A DNA stretch of 6,468 nucleotides, taken from the NCBI GenBank assembly GCA_027080405.1, contig JALWSL010000316.1, positions 1 to 6,468 of the forward strand. Reading direction: 5' to 3'. Positions 1-6,429 of the stretch are shown piece after piece; position 1 is the stretch's first letter, and each line of letters starts with the position of its first letter. The position numbers and the translations under genes are program-made. A model generated the notes under the pieces. That model was not told the origin of the DNA. It ran no database searches and saw only the letters and a list, made by a program, of their open reading frames with translations. Source of the DNA: Planctomycetaceae bacterium (GTDB lineage Bacteria > Planctomycetota > Planctomycetia > Planctomycetales > Planctomycetaceae).

Positions 1-692
1 CCCATGAACTCCCTTATTTCACTTTTTTCAATCTGGCCGTCGCCGTTGGCATCAACCTTGTCGAACATCTCGTTCACACGGGCAATCGCCTCCTCCCGGC
101 TGATTTTTTCATCATTATTTTTGTCAGCTTCCTTGAAGTGTTCAGCAAAACCGCCAGGGCCCCCCGGACCACCCGGGCCACCAAATCCACGGCCGCCATG
201 TGGCGGGCCGTGATGTCCCCGATCATTCGATTTCCCATCGTGAGGGGGTCGATCACCATCACGCGGGGGGCGATCTCCATCACGCGGCGGACGCCCATCA
301 CGCGGCGGACGCCCATCACGCGGACCGTGATGATGCCCTTCTTTTCCGTGCGGGGGGCCTCCCGATGGCCCTCCATGTCCGGAGAACGCAAATTCGTCGG
401 GGGTCAATTCGCCATCCCCATTTTTGTCGAGTTTCTTCAACGCCGCGACTGCGTTTTCCATTTCCTCGGTTGAAATTTTGTGATCGCCGTTTGCGTCAAT
501 TGCCTTGATGATGGCCGGAGGCCCCATTGGTGGCCCACCATGGCGCCCGCCCCGTTCACGATTTCCGCCTCGCCTCCCCTCAGGCGGCCCATCAGGTCCC
601 GGGCCTCTCCTGCCTTCCGGCGGTTGGGCGAAGGCAAACGCCGCCACTGACAAAACAACCAGAAACAAACCCGCATACCGATTCAAACGCAT
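1..692 (-). CDS. Secreted EF-hand protein with a Gly/Pro/Arg/His-rich insert (partial, C-terminus beyond left edge)
   Basis: The frame starts with ATG at 692 and stays open to the window edge, giving 230 visible residues and no stop. Residues 1-22 look like a signal peptide: basic start, hydrophobic core, AFA before Gln23. Four 12-residue EF-hand loops follow: 66-77 (DANGDHKISTEE), 89-100 (DKNGDGELTPDE), 190-201 (DKNNDEKISREE) and 214-225 (DANGDGQIEKSE). All keep Asp, Asn and Asp at positions 1, 3 and 5 and Glu at 12, so all four should bind calcium. Loops 1 and 3 lack the usual Gly at position 6. Residues 24-60 and 103-182 are low-complexity Gly/Pro/Arg/His, the second containing an RPPRDG tandem repeat. 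GGGGGA about six bases before the ATG is a possible ribosome binding site. The likely role is calcium binding outside the cytoplasm; the partner is unknown. The reading is helped by the coherent protein, which the antisense frames here do not give. Confidence 0.88.
   Translation of the reverse strand, partial: MRLNRYAGLFLVVLSVAAFAFAQPPEGRRGPGPDGPPEGRRGGNRERGGRHGGPPMGPPAIIKAIDANGDHKISTEEMENAVAALKKLDKNGDGELTPDEFAFSGHGGPSGGPPHGKEGHHHGPRDGRPPRDGRPPRDGDRPPRDGDRPPHDGKSNDRGHHGPPHGGRGFGGPGGPGGPGGFAEHFKEADKNNDEKISREEAIARVNEMFDKVDANGDGQIEKSEIREFM
243..320 (-). repeat. In-frame tandem repeat encoding RPPRDG units
   Basis: Two exact 18-bp copies (plus strand CGGCGGACGCCCATCACG) lie at 285-302 and 303-320. 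They are followed toward lower coordinates by diverged copies of about 20-21 bp at 264-284 and 244-263. In the minus-strand gene they encode RDGRPP, RDGRPP, RDGDRPP, RDGDRPP (residues 125-150), so unit length changes only by whole codons. This suggests slippage under reading-frame selection within the linker between the two EF-hand pairs. Confidence 0.85.
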
Positions 693-1013
693 TTTCGTCC
701 CCCGCAATGATAAGCTGACCAAAGGGTTGTAAACCTCAACTCTCGAAACGTCCCCTGCCGCGACCGCTGCAGTGGAAAGCTCAGGGGAACTAACCACCCA
801 AAACGGGCAATGTTTCGTTTTATCCACACCGATTCGCCAAAATGACGAAAAAAATGCTCAGGATATTTCAGCCAATCATCCCGATGGTAACTGCACCTGA
901 AGACAGAACAATCTACAGCAAAACAGTGAGACACCATTTCGGTAACCTTTTCAGCTGCCTATTGTTAGGTTCGATTACCCCTTGTTGCGATCACCTGCTC
1001 TCATACCGAAGAA
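693..1013. other. Intergenic region between gmd and the EF-hand gene, no convincing gene
   Basis: This 321-nt gap follows gmd and precedes the EF-hand gene, both on the minus strand. It should hold the EF-hand promoter and the 3' end of the gmd transcript. I see no convincing sigma-70 promoter. Read on the minus strand, a run of seven T lies at about 848-854, but the hairpin before it is weak, so I do not call a terminator. An 84-codon minus frame (683-937) starts in the gap and overlaps the EF-hand start; its Cys/Trp/Arg-rich translation resembles nothing known and is probably chance. The one clear structure is the dyad at 751-788. Confidence 0.6.
751..788. repeat. Concentric inverted repeats upstream of the EF-hand gene
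   Basis: Seven-base arms TCCCCTG (751-757) and CAGGGGA (782-788) are perfect inverted repeats. Between them, CCGCTGCAGTGG (764-775) is a near-perfect 12-bp palindrome. Both share the same dyad centre, between 769 and 770. The six bases on each side between inner and outer arms do not pair. The structure lies 59-96 nt upstream of the EF-hand start codon and could be an operator or a leader stem-loop. Function is unproven. Confidence 0.4.
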
Positions 1014-1982
1014 CTATCGCAGAAGCTCCAGATCATGTTTAACCATCATTTCGACCAGTTCTTCGAACTTCACGGTTGGTTCCCAGCCCAGTTTTTCTTT
1101 TGCCTTGCTGGAATCGCCCAGTAACAAATGGACTTCGGCCGGGCGAAAAAAGCGGGGATCTGTCACGACGTAATCTTCGTAATTCAGTCCAGCGAATTCA
1201 AAGGCGAGTTGGCAGAACTCACGGACTGAATATGTTTCGCCAGTCGCGATCACAAAATCTTCAGGGTGATCCTGTTGAAGCATCAGGTGCATCGCACGGA
1301 CATAATCGCCTGCAAAGCCCCAGTCACGTTTGGCATCCAGATTCCCAAGCGGCAATTCCTTCAGTTCTCCCCGTTTAATCCGTGCGACATAAGAAGTGAT
1401 TTTCCGTGTCACAAATTCAAACCCCCGGCGAGGTGATTCATGATTGAACAGAATTCCTGAAGCGACAAACATTTCGTGCGCTTCGCGGTAATTTCGAGAC
1501 AGATCAAATCCGGTCACCTTTGAAATCCCGTAAGGTGAACGGGGATAAAAACGTGTGTTTTCCGTTTGAGGCACTTCAGTGACATGACCGAACATTTCAC
1601 TTGAGCCGGCAAAATAGACCCGGCAACTCGGCACCAACTGCTTGACGCTTTCAAGAACAAAATGCGTACCGTCAATATTTGTGCGAAAGGTTGAAAAAGC
1701 ATCGTCAAACGAATAGGAAACAAAACTTTGAGCTGCCAAATGATACAGTTCATCTGGTTGTACCTGCGAAACAACACTGAACAGGCTCGGAAAACTTTCC
1801 AGGGAAGCAGCGTGTAAATGCAACCGATCCTGAAAGCCGGAAAGGCGCTGGAGTCGATGTGCCGGGTCCTCCAACGCCACCCGGCGGACAATACCATGCA
1901 CTTCGTACCCCAAGCCGAGCAAATGCTCCGCCAGATAAGAACCGTCCTGCCCGGTGATCCCGGTAATCAACGCCTTTTTCAT
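1014..1982 (-). CDS. gmd: GDP-mannose 4,6-dehydratase
   Basis: This 322-residue cytoplasmic short-chain dehydrogenase/reductase-fold enzyme should convert GDP-D-mannose to GDP-4-keto-6-deoxymannose. That is the entry point to GDP-fucose, GDP-rhamnose and related sugars for polysaccharide or glycan synthesis. The Rossmann NADP-binding motif TGITGQDGSYLAEHLL is at residues 7-22. The active-site stretch GSSEMFG is at 126-132 and the catalytic YxxxK is Y151-K155 within YPRSPYGISK. The family signature NHESPRRG is at 180-187, RDWGFAGDYV at 219-228 and RPAEVHLLLGD at 280-290. Together these favour Gmd over other sugar-nucleotide epimerases. The length is slightly below the roughly 340-370 residues usual for Gmd, but both ends look intact. 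The start at 1982 is backed by GAGAGAG (1990-1996) seven bases upstream. It is divergent from thiC and stands alone; the reductase or epimerase that would use its product is not in the window. Confidence 0.93.
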   Translation of the reverse strand: MKKALITGITGQDGSYLAEHLLGLGYEVHGIVRRVALEDPAHRLQRLSGFQDRLHLHAASLESFPSLFSVVSQVQPDELYHLAAQSFVSYSFDDAFSTFRTNIDGTHFVLESVKQLVPSCRVYFAGSSEMFGHVTEVPQTENTRFYPRSPYGISKVTGFDLSRNYREAHEMFVASGILFNHESPRRGFEFVTRKITSYVARIKRGELKELPLGNLDAKRDWGFAGDYVRAMHLMLQQDHPEDFVIATGETYSVREFCQLAFEFAGLNYEDYVVTDPRFFRPAEVHLLLGDSSKAKEKLGWEPTVKFEELVEMMVKHDLELLR

Positions 1983-2060
1983 GTATCAACTCTCTCATTA
2001 TTTGCTGAATGTTCTCACTGTCTGCCGTATCATAGTAGGTTCGCGGTGCAAAGCGTATCC

Positions 2061-2084
2061 CAACGGGAAGGTCTCCCATCGTTG
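2061..2084. repeat. Imperfect hairpin or inverted repeat between gmd and thiC
   Basis: CAAC-GGGA (2061-2068) can pair with TCCC (2074-2077) and GTTG (2081-2084), giving eight base pairs around a five-base loop with a three-base ATC bulge. It lies outside the thiC transcript predicted from the TATAAT at 2143. It would sit just upstream of the candidate gmd -10 box, so an operator is more likely than an RNA element. The call is tentative. Confidence 0.3.
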
Positions 2085-2120
2085 CAAATAAGGCTCTACA
2101 GAAATAAATTGCCTTTCTGG

Positions 2121-2148
2121 CTGTTTTTCCTGTGAAAAGTCCTATAAT
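2121..2148 (+). promoter_or_regulatory. Candidate thiC promoter
   Basis: A perfect -10 hexamer TATAAT lies at 2143-2148. The best -35 candidate, CTGTTT at 2121-2126 with 16-bp spacing, is a poor match to TTGACA, so the call rests on the -10 box. Transcription would begin near 2155, leaving a leader of about 65 nt before thiC. Confidence 0.4.
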
Positions 2149-2219
2149 ACCCGCTGGTTTTTCTTCCATGAATGTCATACAGACAGAAATAATGCCTTCT
2201 AACATACCGGAACTCGTCA

Positions 2220-4022
2220 ATGAGCCAACCAAATTCCAGTAAACGATATGAACTGCCTCCTGTGGGGATCAATCCATCTACTCACGCGATCGGAACCAAT
2301 CCGGGAAGTTTTGCGTTGCCGCCGAAATTGGCTCCCGGACCAGAAGGCGCACTGACCTATTCATCTCCCGATACCCCCGGCATGCCGCCAGCTTCTGATA
2401 AAACGGCCTGGGATTTCATGCCTGATGACTGGACGCTAAAACCCGGCTACGAACAGAACTATCATTGTGCACAGGCCTGGCAAGCACCGGAGAATTTCGA
2501 ACCTGTCACCCAATTGGAACACGCCCGTTTGGGAACAATCACCCCGGAAATGGAGCGGGTTGCAGCGCGCGAACCACACTTGAGCGCCATCCAGATTCGC
2601 GATGAAGTGGCCGCCGGGCGAATGGTGATTCCTGCCAACAAGGTGCATTTGGCTCATCAACTCGAACCGATGTGTATCGGTCGTGCCTCGTTGACCAAAG
2701 TGAACGCGAACATGGGAGCTTCCCCCGTTTCATCCGGCACCGCGGAAGAACTCGAAAAGTTGAATTGGTCCCTGAAATGGGGAGCCGACACTGTGATGGA
2801 TCTTTCTACCGGAGGTGATATCGATGGGTGCCGGGAAGCGATCATTCAAAACAGCCCTGCCCCCATTGGAACCGTCCCGATCTACTCGATGATTATCGGA
2901 CGTAAACTCGAAGATTTGACGCACGAAATCATCCTCGATTCGCTCGAACATCAGGCTCAACAGGGAGTCGACTATTTCACGATCCACGCGGGGGTGCTTC
3001 GCGATCACCTGCAGTATGTCAAAGAGCGTTTGATCGGCATCGTTTCACGGGGCGGTTCGCTGCTAGCGAAATGGATGCTCGATCACGACGAAGAAAACCC
3101 GATGTATGTGCTTTGGGATCAAATTTGCCAACTGATGCGGCGTTACGATGTCACGTTCAGCATTGGTGACGGGTTACGTCCGGGCGGCTTGGCCGATGCG
3201 ACCGACCGTGCCCAACTGGCGGAACTGTGCGTCCTGGGCGAATTGACCGAACGGGCCTGGAAACAGGGTGTTCAGGTGATGGTCGAAGGGCCGGGACACG
3301 TTCCGTTCGACCAGATCGAATACAACATGAAATTGCAGCGCAATCTCTGCCACGGTGCCCCGTTTTATGTGCTCGGGCCGTTGGTGACGGATATCTTCCC
3401 CGGTTACGATCACATTACCAGTTGCATTGGCGCAACCGCTGCGGCTTACCACGGGGCGGCAATGCTCTGTTATGTTACGCCGAAAGAACATCTTGGCTTA
3501 CCGAAAAAAGATGATGTCAAACAGGGCTGCATTGCGTACAAAATAGCGGCACATGCCGCCGATGTCGCGCTCGGGATTCCCGGCACACGGGATCGTGATG
3601 ACGAACTGACCAAAGCGCGAGCCGCCCTGAATTGGAAAAAGCATTTTGAACTCAGCTTCGACCCCGATGTTGCCCGCGCGTATCACGATGAAGATCTCGA
3701 TGTCGATACCGATTTTTGTGCGATGTGCGGGCACGACTGGTGCAGCGTCCGCATCTCCCGTGAAATCATTGAATTCGCCTCCGGTAAAGATACCAACTAC
3801 GCATGGGAAAAAGCGAAAAAAACAGCCGCGTTGTCTCCCGAACAACAGGAAATCCTCAAACAGCGTGGTGTGCTCAGCCCCGAAGAAATCCACAAACTCG
3901 CCTCGAAAACAAAACAGAAAATGGGAGCAGACGCAGAGAAGGCGACTTGCCACAGCGACTACGTCGATCCTGAAACCGCTAAAGAAATACAGCGAGAAGT
4001 GATCGAGTTGGACATCAAATGA
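2220..4022 (+). CDS. thiC: Phosphomethylpyrimidine synthase (HMP-P synthase, radical SAM)
   Basis: ThiC rearranges 5-aminoimidazole ribotide to HMP phosphate, the pyrimidine half of thiamine, using a [4Fe-4S] cluster and S-adenosylmethionine in the cytoplasm. The 600-residue product has a divergent N-terminal section (about 1-125), then the conserved barrel. That barrel carries [38 protein letters not shown] (276-279) and DGLRPG (317-322). It also has EGPGHVP with H360 and PKEHLGLP with H424; these two His are spaced as the known metal ligands are. The cluster motif CxxCxxxxC is C500-C503-C508, reading CAMCGHDWC instead of the common C-S/P-MCGPKFC. About 92 residues follow it, ending in a charged helical-looking tail that includes CHSDYV at C577. 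The start at 2220 has only a weak CCGGAA ribosome binding site. The gene is monocistronic, with no other thi gene nearby. Confidence 0.97.
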   Translation: MSQPNSSKRYELPPVGINPSTHAIGTNPGSFALPPKLAPGPEGALTYSSPDTPGMPPASDKTAWDFMPDDWTLKPGYEQNYHCAQAWQAPENFEPVTQLEHARLGTITPEMERVAAREPHLSAIQIRDEVAAGRMVIPANKVHLAHQLEPMCIGRASLTKVNANMGASPVSSGTAEELEKLNWSLKWGADTVMDLSTGGDIDGCREAIIQNSPAPIGTVPIYSMIIGRKLEDLTHEIILDSLEHQAQQGVDYFTIHAGVLRDHLQYVKERLIGIVSRGGSLLAKWMLDHDEENPMYVLWDQICQLMRRYDVTFSIGDGLRPGGLADATDRAQLAELCVLGELTERAWKQGVQVMVEGPGHVPFDQIEYNMKLQRNLCHGAPFYVLGPLVTDIFPGYDHITSCIGATAAAYHGAAMLCYVTPKEHLGLPKKDDVKQGCIAYKIAAHAADVALGIPGTRDRDDELTKARAALNWKKHFELSFDPDVARAYHDEDLDVDTDFCAMCGHDWCSVRISREIIEFASGKDTNYAWEKAKKTAALSPEQQEILKQRGVLSPEEIHKLASKTKQKMGADAEKATCHSDYVDPETAKEIQREVIELDIK

Positions 4023-4069
4023 TCACGGGCAGCGGCCCCCTGCATCCGGCTTTCACCCCTTAACCCGAC

Positions 4070-4100
4070 ACCCGTTTTCATCGGCAAACCGGAAACGGGT
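4070..4100 (+). repeat. Hairpin in the thiC 3' region
   Basis: ACCCGTTT (4070-4077) and AAACGGGT (4093-4100) are perfect 8-base arms. Their 15-nt loop contains a small inner stem, CGG (4082-4084) with CCG (4089-4091). No T-run follows on the plus strand, so it is not a classical intrinsic terminator for thiC. It may protect the transcript 3' end or be a protein site. Confidence 0.5.
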
Positions 4101-4172
4101 AAGCCGGAGGCTGGTAGATCGGGCGAAACAGAATAGACGAACCGAGATAGACAAACCGGAACAGGCTCCAAC

Positions 4173-4207
4173 AAAAAAGCCACACACAATGATGTGCATG
4201 GCTTTTT
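4173..4207. terminator. Bidirectional intrinsic terminator for thiC and the cupredoxin-like gene
   Basis: An A-run (4173-4178) precedes and a T-run (4203-4207) follows a stem of GCCA (4179-4182) with TGGC (4199-4202). The stem continues across a symmetric CA/CA internal loop into CACA (4185-4188) with TGTG (4193-4196), closing on an ATGA loop. The arrangement gives hairpin plus U-tract on both strands, which suits its position between convergent genes: 36 nt after the minus-strand stop and about 150 nt after the thiC stop. Confidence 0.8.
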
Positions 4208-4242
4208 GAACCGGCAATCGACGCCTATCATTCAAATCGGCA

Positions 4243-5013
4243 TCAGTCCATCAGGTCTTCTGCCTTCACTTTGATGACCCCCAGGTCAACGGTCTGACCA
4301 TCTTTCAGATCAATCTTGATATCCCTTTCGCCATCTTTCTTGACGTAACCGGGAATTTCGTGCCAAATGCGGAACTTCTGTTTTCCAGCCGGGACGAGCT
4401 TGATCGTAAACTTCCCCTGCTTATCGGTGACAACAGCGTAGGGGTGTTCTACAACGAACCACTTGGCAGACATCCAGGGGTGGATATCGCAGGTCACCTG
4501 CATGGGGAGCGGCTCCCCTTTTTTGAAATCGACGGTGATCCCTTTTTTATCGTTGGCTGCGACCAACTGATTCAAACCGCTGTTGCGCAACGGGAAAGTG
4601 TGCACATTGTGGCCACAGGCATCGCTGTTGGTGACGTTCACCTTCTGGTCTGTCCTGACAACCATCACATGAGGCACGAAAACGCAACCCTTGTTATCGA
4701 AAGTCACGCTTTCCTGAGCCGGTTTCTTCAGATCGGGGTGAATATCGACTTTGCCACGGCGTTTGTAAAGGTAAACAAAACAATTCGCCAATCCTCCGTC
4801 CTCTCCGACAACCAGTTTCTCGTTGGGGATATCGTTGGCGGCGCAAACATTCGCATCCTTGACCGTGGAATCTCCCTTGGTAACCAACAGAGGCAACTTG
4901 GGAGGTGTCCCTTCGACGACAATTTTTCCGGTGACAGTTCCCCACCCCTGGGCGAAAAGGGATTGCCCACTCAACAGTACGACAACAGACAGAATTCCAG
5001 TCAATTTCTTCAT
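4243..5013 (-). CDS. Exported cupredoxin-like protein with carboxypeptidase-regulatory-like C-terminal domain
   Basis: The 256-residue product begins with a signal peptide (about 1-21, Lys-Lys then a hydrophobic core, cleavage near LFA/Q), so it should act in the periplasm or outside. Residues about 24-85 form a beta-rich segment with G-T-V-T-G-K and Cys57 and Cys78. The middle, about 105-190, looks like a cupredoxin: VNVTNSDACGHNVHTF (126-140) with H135 and H138, then CDIHPWM (175-181) with C175, H178 and M181. This gives a His...Cys-x2-His-x2-Met set like a type 1 copper site, though copper binding is inferred. Residues 191-250 (TDKQGKFTIKLVPAG, WHE) resemble a carboxypeptidase-regulatory-like fold. 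The start at 5013 is chosen over the longer frame from 5100 because AGAGGA (5022-5027) lies eight bases upstream and the signal peptide begins here. Redox or electron-transfer roles are possible; the substrate or partner is unknown. It is convergent with thiC and shares its terminator. Confidence 0.85.
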   Translation of the reverse strand: MKKLTGILSVVVLLSGQSLFAQGWGTVTGKIVVEGTPPKLPLLVTKGDSTVKDANVCAANDIPNEKLVVGEDGGLANCFVYLYKRRGKVDIHPDLKKPAQESVTFDNKGCVFVPHVMVVRTDQKVNVTNSDACGHNVHTFPLRNSGLNQLVAANDKKGITVDFKKGEPLPMQVTCDIHPWMSAKWFVVEHPYAVVTDKQGKFTIKLVPAGKQKFRIWHEIPGYVKKDGERDIKIDLKDGQTVDLGVIKVKAEDLMD

Positions 5014-5339
5014 TAGATGATTCCTCTCAGAATAGTTGTGATGTTTCAAGTCTCCACAGATTCCCGCTGGGAACGCTGCGACGCACGGCGTGACCGACAA
5101 CGTCGGAACCGCGTCCCAATCCGGTACGATTACCCGGGAAACCGTCCTGGAGTCACCGAAGGCAGGTCAAGCGAAGCGGACAGGCACGTCACGATACGCT
5201 CTCTGTTGGCAGGATGGACAAAACGCCCCCCTCATCATAACAAAGATTAAATGGATCAGCGAGTCTTTATTTCCCTGTTTTTTCAAAAAAGAACATCATT
5301 TTTCAATCAATCCGGAACATCTTCACATTGACGGACTGC
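5014..5339. other. Intergenic region upstream of the cupredoxin-like gene and pyrF
   Basis: This gap should contain divergent promoters for the minus-strand cupredoxin-like gene and for pyrF on the plus strand. I see no convincing -35/-10 pair on either strand. Small perfect inverted repeats occur at 5061-5073 (TTCCC-GCT-GGGAA) and 5094-5106 (CCGAC-AAC-GTCGG), in the likely leader or promoter of the minus-strand gene. From about 5231 to 5310 the sequence becomes A/T-rich, which may mark the pyrF promoter area. A 114-codon plus frame (5090-5434) crosses the gap but has no recognisable content. Confidence 0.5.
5022..5027 (-). promoter_or_regulatory. Ribosome binding site fixing the start of the cupredoxin-like gene
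   Basis: AGAGGA on the minus strand, eight bases before the ATG at 5013. It decides between this start and the upstream in-frame ATG at 5100, whose extra 29 residues would hide the signal peptide. Confidence 0.75.
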
Positions 5340-5462
5340 ATGACCACCCGCATTGCTTATCGGCAGGCGATTGGTTTGTATCCCGGACAGGTGATTCGCT
5401 ATCCTTCGTCGGAAACCATCTTTGTATGGCGTAAAAATACCTGGAACTGCATTAGAGCATAA
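5340..5462 (+). CDS. Possible small ORF (40 residues) directly upstream of pyrF
   Basis: An ATG at 5340 opens 40 codons ending in TAA at 5460-5462, ten bases before the pyrF start. The product begins [20 protein letters not shown] and continues with aromatic and basic residues to a WNCIRA end. I do not recognise it. It has no signal peptide or membrane segment, and the GGA four bases before its ATG is a weak ribosome binding site. In favour: its stop codon overlaps the pyrF ribosome binding site (TAAGAGA), a layout typical of translational coupling. Against: it is short, and the same frame is open back to 5241 without another ATG, so openness alone proves little. It could be a leader peptide, a small protein or chance. 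Confidence 0.35.
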   Translation: MTTRIAYRQAIGLYPGQVIRYPSSETIFVWRKNTWNCIRA

Positions 5463-5472
5463 GAGACGAACA

Positions 5473-6429
5473 ATGGCTGACTACGCGGATCGACTTCACA
5501 ACGCGATCAGGATAAAGGGAACCCCTGCACTTGTCGGCCTGGACCCACGGCTTGAACAACTGCCCACCGCAGTTGTGCGAAATGCCCGTGAGTCATCCAG
5601 TGACGAAAATGAAATAGCCGCGATCGCGTTTGAGGAATTCTGCAAACGAATCATCGACGTGGTCTGCTCGCTCGTTCCTGCAGTCAAACCGCAAGCCGCA
5701 TTCTTTGAACAGCATGGTGCAGCCGGCTGTTTGGCGTTGCAGCGGGTGATCGCCTATGCAAGGAAAGCCGGTTTGATCGTGATCTGTGATGCCAAGCGGG
5801 GCGATATCGGCTCGACAGCTCAAGCCTATGCCAAAGCGTATCTGGCGGGAGAGGATCCACAAGCGGCTCCATTTGCAGCGGATGCCCTGACGGTGAATCC
5901 GTATTTGGGGACAGATACACTCGAACCGTTTATCGAGACCGCAGCGCAGCGTGAGGCAGGGCTCTATGTCCTCGTGCGCACCAGTAATCCCGGAGCGGCA
6001 AGTTTTCAGGATCACAGCGACCAGCATCAAAAGTTGTATCAGAAAGTGGCCGCATCGGTCGAGGAAGCGGCCTGCCGGGCGGCATCTGCTACCGGTGGCA
6101 ATTATGGATTTATCGGGGCTGTCGTCGGGGCAACCTATCCGCTTGAACTCCAGCAACTTCGTCAGGTGATGCCTCACGTTCCCTTTCTCATTCCCGGTTA
6201 CGGTGCCCAGGGAGGTGGAGCAGCCGATATCGCTTCTGCTTTCGATATGAACGGTTTGGGGGCACTCATCAACAGCTCACGAGGTATCAATTTCGCTTAC
6301 AACAGAGAACCGTACAAGGAACAGTTTTCGCCTGAGCAATGGGAACAGGCAATTGAACAGGCAACTTTGGATATGATCCAGGATCTCGCTGCCCAGACAC
6401 CCGCGGGCAGATTGATGCGAATTGATTAG
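5473..6429 (+). CDS. pyrF: Orotidine-5'-phosphate decarboxylase, type 2
   Basis: PyrF decarboxylates orotidine 5'-phosphate to UMP, the last step of de novo pyrimidine synthesis, in the cytoplasm. The 318-residue product carries the type 2 subfamily pattern: GLDPRL (22-27), [12 protein letters not shown] (71-82), [15 protein letters not shown] (106-120), LTVNPYLG (139-146), LVRTSNPGA (167-175), GATYP (219-223), PGYGAQGG (241-248) and NSSRGI (267-272). Within it the catalytic DxKxxD is D106-K108-D111, and R270 is the likely phosphate-binding arginine. The length is longer than the roughly 230-240 residues of type 1 PyrF, as expected for type 2. The start at 5473 is preferred over the in-frame ATG at 5422 because AAGAGA (5461-5466) lies six bases before it and MADYADRL begins the conserved N-terminal region. 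No other pyr gene is in the window, and no terminator is visible in the 39 bases after the stop. Confidence 0.95.
   Translation: MADYADRLHNAIRIKGTPALVGLDPRLEQLPTAVVRNARESSSDENEIAAIAFEEFCKRIIDVVCSLVPAVKPQAAFFEQHGAAGCLALQRVIAYARKAGLIVICDAKRGDIGSTAQAYAKAYLAGEDPQAAPFAADALTVNPYLGTDTLEPFIETAAQREAGLYVLVRTSNPGAASFQDHSDQHQKLYQKVAASVEEAACRAASATGGNYGFIGAVVGATYPLELQQLRQVMPHVPFLIPGYGAQGGGAADIASAFDMNGLGALINSSRGINFAYNREPYKEQFSPEQWEQAIEQATLDMIQDLAAQTPAGRLMRID

Larger units (their letters stand above)
1983..2219. other. Divergent promoter region between gmd and thiC
   Basis: This 237-nt gap serves two genes reading away from each other. It contains a TATAAT box on the thiC side, a weaker TATGAT on the gmd side (plus-strand ATCATA at 2029-2034, without a convincing -35) and an imperfect hairpin at 2061-2084. 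No TPP riboswitch is recognisable: the CTGAGA core and the paired conserved arms are absent, and the leader from the proposed thiC promoter would be only about 65 nt. A minus-strand frame crossing the gap (1750-2232) is antisense to itself or out of frame within gmd and is not a gene. Confidence 0.6.
4023..4242. other. Convergent intergenic region after thiC
   Basis: This 220-nt gap separates the convergent thiC and cupredoxin-like genes. It holds a long hairpin at 4070-4100, two imperfect 14-nt tandem copies (TAGACGAACCGAGA at 4134-4147 and TAGACAAACCGGAA at 4148-4161, 11 of 14 identical) and a bidirectional terminator at 4173-4207. No coding sequence is supported here. Confidence 0.6.

Noticed and set aside
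243..320. Short regular repeats that might suggest a CRISPR array
   Set aside because: Units are 18-21 bp with no spacers, are in frame, and encode RPPRDG within a long coherent protein.
138..508. Several open frames on both strands over the EF-hand gene
   Set aside because: They are antisense or out-of-frame readings of the G/C-rich repeat; only the minus frame from 692 gives a signal peptide and four EF-hands.
683..937. 84-codon minus-strand frame in the gap upstream of the EF-hand gene
   Set aside because: It has no recognisable motif, overlaps the EF-hand start, and its Cys/Trp/Arg-rich composition looks like non-coding translation.
2150..2219. TPP riboswitch before thiC, suggested by ATAATGCC
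   Set aside because: The CTGAGA core and complementary arms are missing and the leader is too short for the roughly 100-nt element.
1750..2232. 160-codon minus-strand frame across the gmd/thiC gap
   Set aside because: It overlaps the gmd coding frame out of phase and runs through the divergent promoter region into thiC; the product has no family features.
4360..5016. 218-codon plus-strand frame opposite the cupredoxin-like gene
   Set aside because: The minus strand gives a signal peptide, a ribosome binding site and a probable copper site; the plus frame is its antisense shadow.
5014..5100. Longer N-terminus for the cupredoxin-like protein from the ATG at 5100
   Set aside because: The extra 29 residues have no homologous look, and a good ribosome binding site and signal peptide start at 5013.
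5090..5434. 114-codon plus-strand frame upstream of pyrF
   Set aside because: There is no motif, no ribosome binding site of note, and its composition shifts with the A/T-rich stretch; it also overlaps the more plausible 40-codon ORF.
5422..5472. Earlier in-frame start for pyrF at 5422
   Set aside because: The added 17 residues precede the conserved N-terminus, and the ribosome binding site AAGAGA fits the start at 5473.
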